Below are positions 60,824-64,000 of a stretch of 64,000 nucleotides of DNA, in pieces; within the stretch, counting starts at the first letter, position 1, and the number at the start of each line of letters is the position of its first letter. The DNA comes from Saccharopolyspora gregorii (GTDB lineage Bacteria > Actinomycetota > Actinomycetes > Mycobacteriales > Pseudonocardiaceae): the NCBI RefSeq assembly GCF_024734405.1, contig NZ_CP059556.1, positions 2,728,001 through 2,792,000 on the forward strand, written 5' to 3'. The position numbers and the translations under genes are program-made. The notes beneath the pieces were generated by a model. The model saw nothing but the letters and a program-made list of their open reading frames with translations. It searched no databases and had not been told where the DNA came from.

Positions 60824-61687
60824 TCACCCCGGGTGCGTTTCCCCGCCCACCGGGGCGAGGACTTCGCCGGTGTAGTAGCTGGAGAGCTGGTCGGCGGCGA
60901 AGAAGACGTACGACGGGGCGATCTCGTCCGGCTGGCCCATCCGCCCCATCGGCACGTGCTCGCCGAAGCCCTCCACCGACTCCTCCGGCAGCGTGGCCGG
61001 GATCAGCGGTGTCCACACCGGACCGGGCGCCACGCAGTTCACCCGGATCCCCTGCTGCGCCAGGGATTGCGCGAGGGACATGGTGAGCACGTGCACCGCG
61101 CCCTTGCTCGCCGCGTAGTCGATGAGGGTCTTGTTGCCGCGCAACCCGTTGACCGAACCGGTGTTCACGATCGCCGAACCCGCCGGCATGTGCGCGAGGG
61201 CGGCGCGGGTGAGCCAGAACGGCGCGTAGACGTTCACCTTGAAGGTGCGGTCGAACTGCTCGGTGGTGGTGTCGGTGAACCGCTCCACCGGCGCCTGGGT
61301 CCCGGCGTGGTTCACGAGCACGTCGAGCCCGCCGAGCTCGGCGGCGACCTCGTCGACGAGCCGCTGGCAGGCCGCTTCGTCGCCGAGGTCGGTCTTGTGC
61401 AGCTCGCACTGCCGCTGCTGGGCGCGGACGAGCTCGGCGGTGCGTTCGGCGTCGGCGTCCTCCAGGTCGGCGTGGTAGGCGATGGCCACGTCGGCGCCTT
61501 CCTTGGCGAACGCCACCGAGACCGCCCGCCCGATGCCGGAGTCGCCACCGGTGACCAGGGCCCGCTTGCCGTCGAGCAACCCGCGCCCGCGGTACTCGGT
61601 CATCTCGTCGCGGGGAGCGGGGACCATCCCCTCGGTCGCCCCGGGCGCGGTCTGCTGCTGGGCCGGGGGAGAGTTGCGTGCGGACAT
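60824..61687 (-). CDS. SDR oxidoreductase, general-stress YdaD/YhxC type
   Basis: 287-residue SDR of the long-N-terminus group that includes Bacillus general stress protein 39. The first 35 residues are a glutamine- and proline-rich extension, then LDGKRALVTGGDSGIGRAVSVAFAKEGADVAIAY, NHAG in place of NNAG, YAASKGA catalytic motif, and an SSYYTGEVLAPVGGE end. NADP preference is plausible. ATG 61687 follows AAGGAGGAG. It may make polar osmolytes or detoxify aldehydes; substrate unknown. Confidence 0.9.
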   Translation of the reverse strand: MSARNSPPAQQQTAPGATEGMVPAPRDEMTEYRGRGLLDGKRALVTGGDSGIGRAVSVAFAKEGADVAIAYHADLEDADAERTAELVRAQQRQCELHKTDLGDEAACQRLVDEVAAELGGLDVLVNHAGTQAPVERFTDTTTEQFDRTFKVNVYAPFWLTRAALAHMPAGSAIVNTGSVNGLRGNKTLIDYAASKGAVHVLTMSLAQSLAQQGIRVNCVAPGPVWTPLIPATLPEESVEGFGEHVPMGRMGQPDEIAPSYVFFAADQLSSYYTGEVLAPVGGETHPG

Positions 61688-61718
61688 GGTGCTCCTCCTT
61701 CGTCGTGCGTTCGCGTGC

Positions 61719-63740
61719 TCACACGTGGTCGCGGGGGATGGAGTGCCGCCAGTTCTTCGACAGCACCCGCTCGTCGTCCTCGTAGGCGTCGAGCTGGGCG
61801 TGCAGCTGGAACTCCTCCGGCGTGGAGGTGAGCACGGTGCGGGTCACGGTCCGCACGTCCCAGCCGTCGCGCCGGAAACCCATCCGCCACACGTTCTCGC
61901 CGCGCACCGAGTCGAAGTCGTCGCCGGTCCAGCTGTAGCGCTCCCACGCGTCGCGGGCCAGTTCGAGGTCGATGTCGTCGAGCCGGACCACGCCGAGGTC
62001 CTTGACGACCTCCAGCGCCGACTCGTAACCGACGAGGTCGCGGGACACCGTCCAGCGCTCCTCCCCGGGCGACAGCGGGGTGGAGGAGACCGGCGGCGCC
62101 CCTTCCGGTTCCTCGAACGGCCGCACCTCCGGTTCGTCGGCGCCGCCGCGCCGCCACGGCAGCAGCACGCTGCTGCGTCCGGTGTGGACGGTGAGCCGCA
62201 CCGGGCGCGGCGGCGGCCAGGCCAGCGGCCAGTAGGACGTGGACAGCGAGATCCGCAGCCGGTGCCCGGGCGGGAATGCCTGCGCCACCCCGTTGAGCGC
62301 CACCGACACCCGGTACCGCCGCCCCGGCACCAGTTCCGCCGGTTCGTCGTGCGAATCGCGGTGGGTGAGGTTCAGCAGGCCGTAGGTGACGCGGGTCGCC
62401 GAACCGTCCGGCCGCACGTCGGAGAGCCGGGCGGCGAGCATCGCGACCGGTTCGCTCACCTCCACGTCCAGGTCCAGCACCGGTGCGCCGAGGAGTTCGG
62501 CGCGCTCGGTGAACTCGTCGGTGTCGAACACCAGCGAGCCGCCGTCCTCCTCCCGCTGGTCGTAGGGCAGGTCCGGGGGAGCGTTGTAGGAGCACCACTT
62601 CCCGGCGAACTGGCCCACCGACAGCGGTGACTGCACCACCAGCTCGGCCTCCTCCGGTTCCTCGCCGGGCAGCCCGACGTGGTGCGGGCGCAGCGCGTGC
62701 CGCGCCGGTTCCACCAGCGGCGACGGCCATTCCGGGTCGCCCACCCAGCGGCCGGGCCGTTCGGCGTAGGCGGTGGACGGCGGCACGCTGTCCTGCATCC
62801 AGGTGGTGAGCATCGGCCCGTCCATGACGTCGTTGTCGACGCCCTTGAGCCAGCGGTCCCACCAGCGCACCAGCTCCTGCAGGAAGCCGACGGCGGGGCC
62901 GGGCTGGCCCAGGTGCGGGTACTTGTGCGACCACGGGCCGATCAGCCCCTTGCGCGGGACGTCGAGGTTCTCCAGCGTGCGGAACACCGCGTTCGAGTAC
63001 CCGTCGGCCCAGCCGCTGACCGCCAGCACCGGGCACCGCACCGAGGAGTAGTCCTCGCACACCGAGCCGTGCCGCCAGTAGTCGTCGCGGCGCTGGTGCT
63101 CCAGCCACTCCCGCAGCCACAGGCCGCTGCCCTCCAGCCGCTCGTGCCACATCTCCCGCCAGCGGTCCCCGACCAGCGCCGGGTCGGGCGGGCAGGAGTT
63201 GTAGGCGAACATCGTCGACGCCCAGGACAGGTTGTCGCTGAGCAGGCAACCGCCCATGTAGTGCACGTCGTCGGCGTAGCGGTCGTCGGTGAAGCACACC
63301 GCGGCGATCGCGCCGAGGCTCTCCGGCCCGCGCGCGGCCAGCTGCAGCGCGTTGAAACCGCCCCAGGAGATGCCCATCATCCCGGTGCGGCCGGTGCACC
63401 AGGGCTGCTTCGCGATCCACGCGAGCACGTCCTCGCCGTCGCGCAGCTCCTGCTCCAGGTACTCGTCGGTGAGCACGCCCTCGGACTCGCCGCTGCCGCG
63501 CAGGTCCACGCGCAGGCACGCGTAGCCGTGCCCGGCCAGGTACGGGTGGTGGATCGAGTCGCGCAGCGCGGTCAGGTCACGCTTGCGGTACGGGATGAAC
63601 TCCAGCACGGCGGGGCACGGCTCGTCGTCGGAGGACACCGGCCGCCAGATCTTCGCGGCCAGCCGGGTCCCGTCCGGCAACGGGATCCACACGTGCTCCT
63701 CGGCGCGGACCTCGTGCGGGAGGTTCGTCACCGCCCTCAT
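61719..63740 (-). CDS. CocE/NonD family hydrolase
   Basis: 673-residue serine hydrolase of the CocE/X-Pro dipeptidyl-peptidase (S15) class. The alpha/beta hydrolase part has the nucleophile elbow MGISWGGFN, a cap, then WADGYSNAVF and GPWSHKYPH holding the aspartate and histidine of the triad. The C-terminal jelly-roll (SPLSVGQFAGKW, RYRVSVALNGVAQAFPPGHRLRISLSTSYWP) is the galactose-binding-like domain. ATG 63740 overlaps the upstream gene stop by 4 bases. Substrate may be an ester, lactam or peptide. Confidence 0.9.
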   Translation of the reverse strand: MRAVTNLPHEVRAEEHVWIPLPDGTRLAAKIWRPVSSDDEPCPAVLEFIPYRKRDLTALRDSIHHPYLAGHGYACLRVDLRGSGESEGVLTDEYLEQELRDGEDVLAWIAKQPWCTGRTGMMGISWGGFNALQLAARGPESLGAIAAVCFTDDRYADDVHYMGGCLLSDNLSWASTMFAYNSCPPDPALVGDRWREMWHERLEGSGLWLREWLEHQRRDDYWRHGSVCEDYSSVRCPVLAVSGWADGYSNAVFRTLENLDVPRKGLIGPWSHKYPHLGQPGPAVGFLQELVRWWDRWLKGVDNDVMDGPMLTTWMQDSVPPSTAYAERPGRWVGDPEWPSPLVEPARHALRPHHVGLPGEEPEEAELVVQSPLSVGQFAGKWCSYNAPPDLPYDQREEDGGSLVFDTDEFTERAELLGAPVLDLDVEVSEPVAMLAARLSDVRPDGSATRVTYGLLNLTHRDSHDEPAELVPGRRYRVSVALNGVAQAFPPGHRLRISLSTSYWPLAWPPPRPVRLTVHTGRSSVLLPWRRGGADEPEVRPFEEPEGAPPVSSTPLSPGEERWTVSRDLVGYESALEVVKDLGVVRLDDIDLELARDAWERYSWTGDDFDSVRGENVWRMGFRRDGWDVRTVTRTVLTSTPEEFQLHAQLDAYEDDERVLSKNWRHSIPRDHV

Positions 63741-64000
63741 GCGGTTCCTCCTGTTCGGTCGATCTCGAAGGGCAGGTCGTGGACGCAGCGCTCGTACTCC
63801 TCCTGCAGCCGCTGCGGGTCGGCGGCACCGATGTAGAGGTGGGCCAGTTCGTAGCTGTAGCTGTCCTGGTCGGGCAGCTCGGACAGCCGGACGCCCTGCT
63901 CGGCCATCAGGTGCACCCGGACGCCGGGGTGTTCGCTCTCCACCGCGGCGACCTCCTCGGCGGTGGGGGCGCGGCGCACCACGCCGTCCTCGAACGTCCG
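63737..64000 (-). CDS. C-terminal fragment of a gene running off the edge (possibly ATP-grasp)
   Basis: 87 residues in an open frame that reaches base 64000, so the gene begins outside the window; the GTG at 63982 need not be its start. The segment GVRVHLMAEQGVRLSELPDQDSYSYELAHLYIGA has the look of the C-terminus of an ATP-grasp ligase, but no catalytic motif is included, so this is a weak guess. Its TGA overlaps the CocE-hydrolase ATG by 4 bases, so the two genes are coupled. Confidence 0.5.
   Translation of the reverse strand, partial: RTFEDGVVRRAPTAEEVAAVESEHPGVRVHLMAEQGVRLSELPDQDSYSYELAHLYIGAADPQRLQEEYERCVHDLPFEIDRTGGTA

Overview
The window comes from a very GC-rich actinomycete. Third codon positions are almost all G or C, GTG starts are common, and many genes overlap by 4 bases (ATGA or GTGA). 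An EmbC-type arabinosyltransferase, Scr1/DUF397 proteins, LytR-CpsA-Psr and TatAC genes and an F420-dependent nitroreductase homologue fit a Pseudonocardiales organism such as a Saccharopolyspora-like species. That placement is inference; no rRNA or tRNA was seen. The layout looks like accessory chromosome rich in catabolism, transport and local regulators. No transposase, phage gene or CRISPR array was recognised.

Layout. 0-6 kb: end of an OPT transporter, then a siderophore ABC importer (ATPase, lipoprotein, double-length permease) behind a probable iron box. 6-9.7 kb: lutABC lactate operon diverging from a FadR-type regulator, with a palindromic operator. 9.8-10.5 kb: LexA-type repressor. 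10.5-20.4 kb: two divergent operons making one oxidative module. One side is P450, TetR, ferredoxin, ferredoxin reductase, second P450 and a frameshifted thioesterase; the other is an MFS transporter, Baeyer-Villiger monooxygenase and double-length SMP-30 protein. 20.5-24.2 kb: xylA coupled to an alditol oxidase gene, diverging from a ROK repressor. 24.3-26.3 kb: chorismate lyase coupled to a PobA-type hydroxylase, predicting chorismate to 4-hydroxybenzoate to protocatechuate. 27-28.6 kb: MFS exporter.

28.8-30.2 kb: a small TTG-start gene opposite an Scr1/DUF397 pair. 30.4-37.4 kb: GT39 enzyme, EmbC-like protein with an overlapping MFS gene, and a divergent TetR with strong palindromic operators. 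37.4-40.1 kb: 17-bp minisatellite, Ddn-type nitroreductase, palindrome cluster, dhaKL. 40.6-42.2 kb: MerR, UPF0225 and bacterial PH-domain genes. 42.3-46.8 kb: acyl-CoA synthetase, saccharopine dehydrogenase-like protein, SDR and divergent TetR with tandem operators. 47-51.4 kb: Tat-exported GH64 glucanase, cupin, TetR and a Tat-exported latex-clearing protein. 51.5-54.9 kb: Imm-5-like protein, SpeG, LLM oxidoreductase, LysR. 55-57.8 kb: tatA-tatC-LCP operon. 57.8-64 kb: phospholipase D/P450 pair, stress-type SDR, CocE hydrolase, and the end of a gene that runs off the edge.

Recurrent themes are tight translational coupling within operons, a divergent regulator beside nearly every metabolic unit, and perfect hairpins between convergent genes. 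Some of the hairpins belong to a dispersed GTGAACGG/GTGAGTGG palindrome family.
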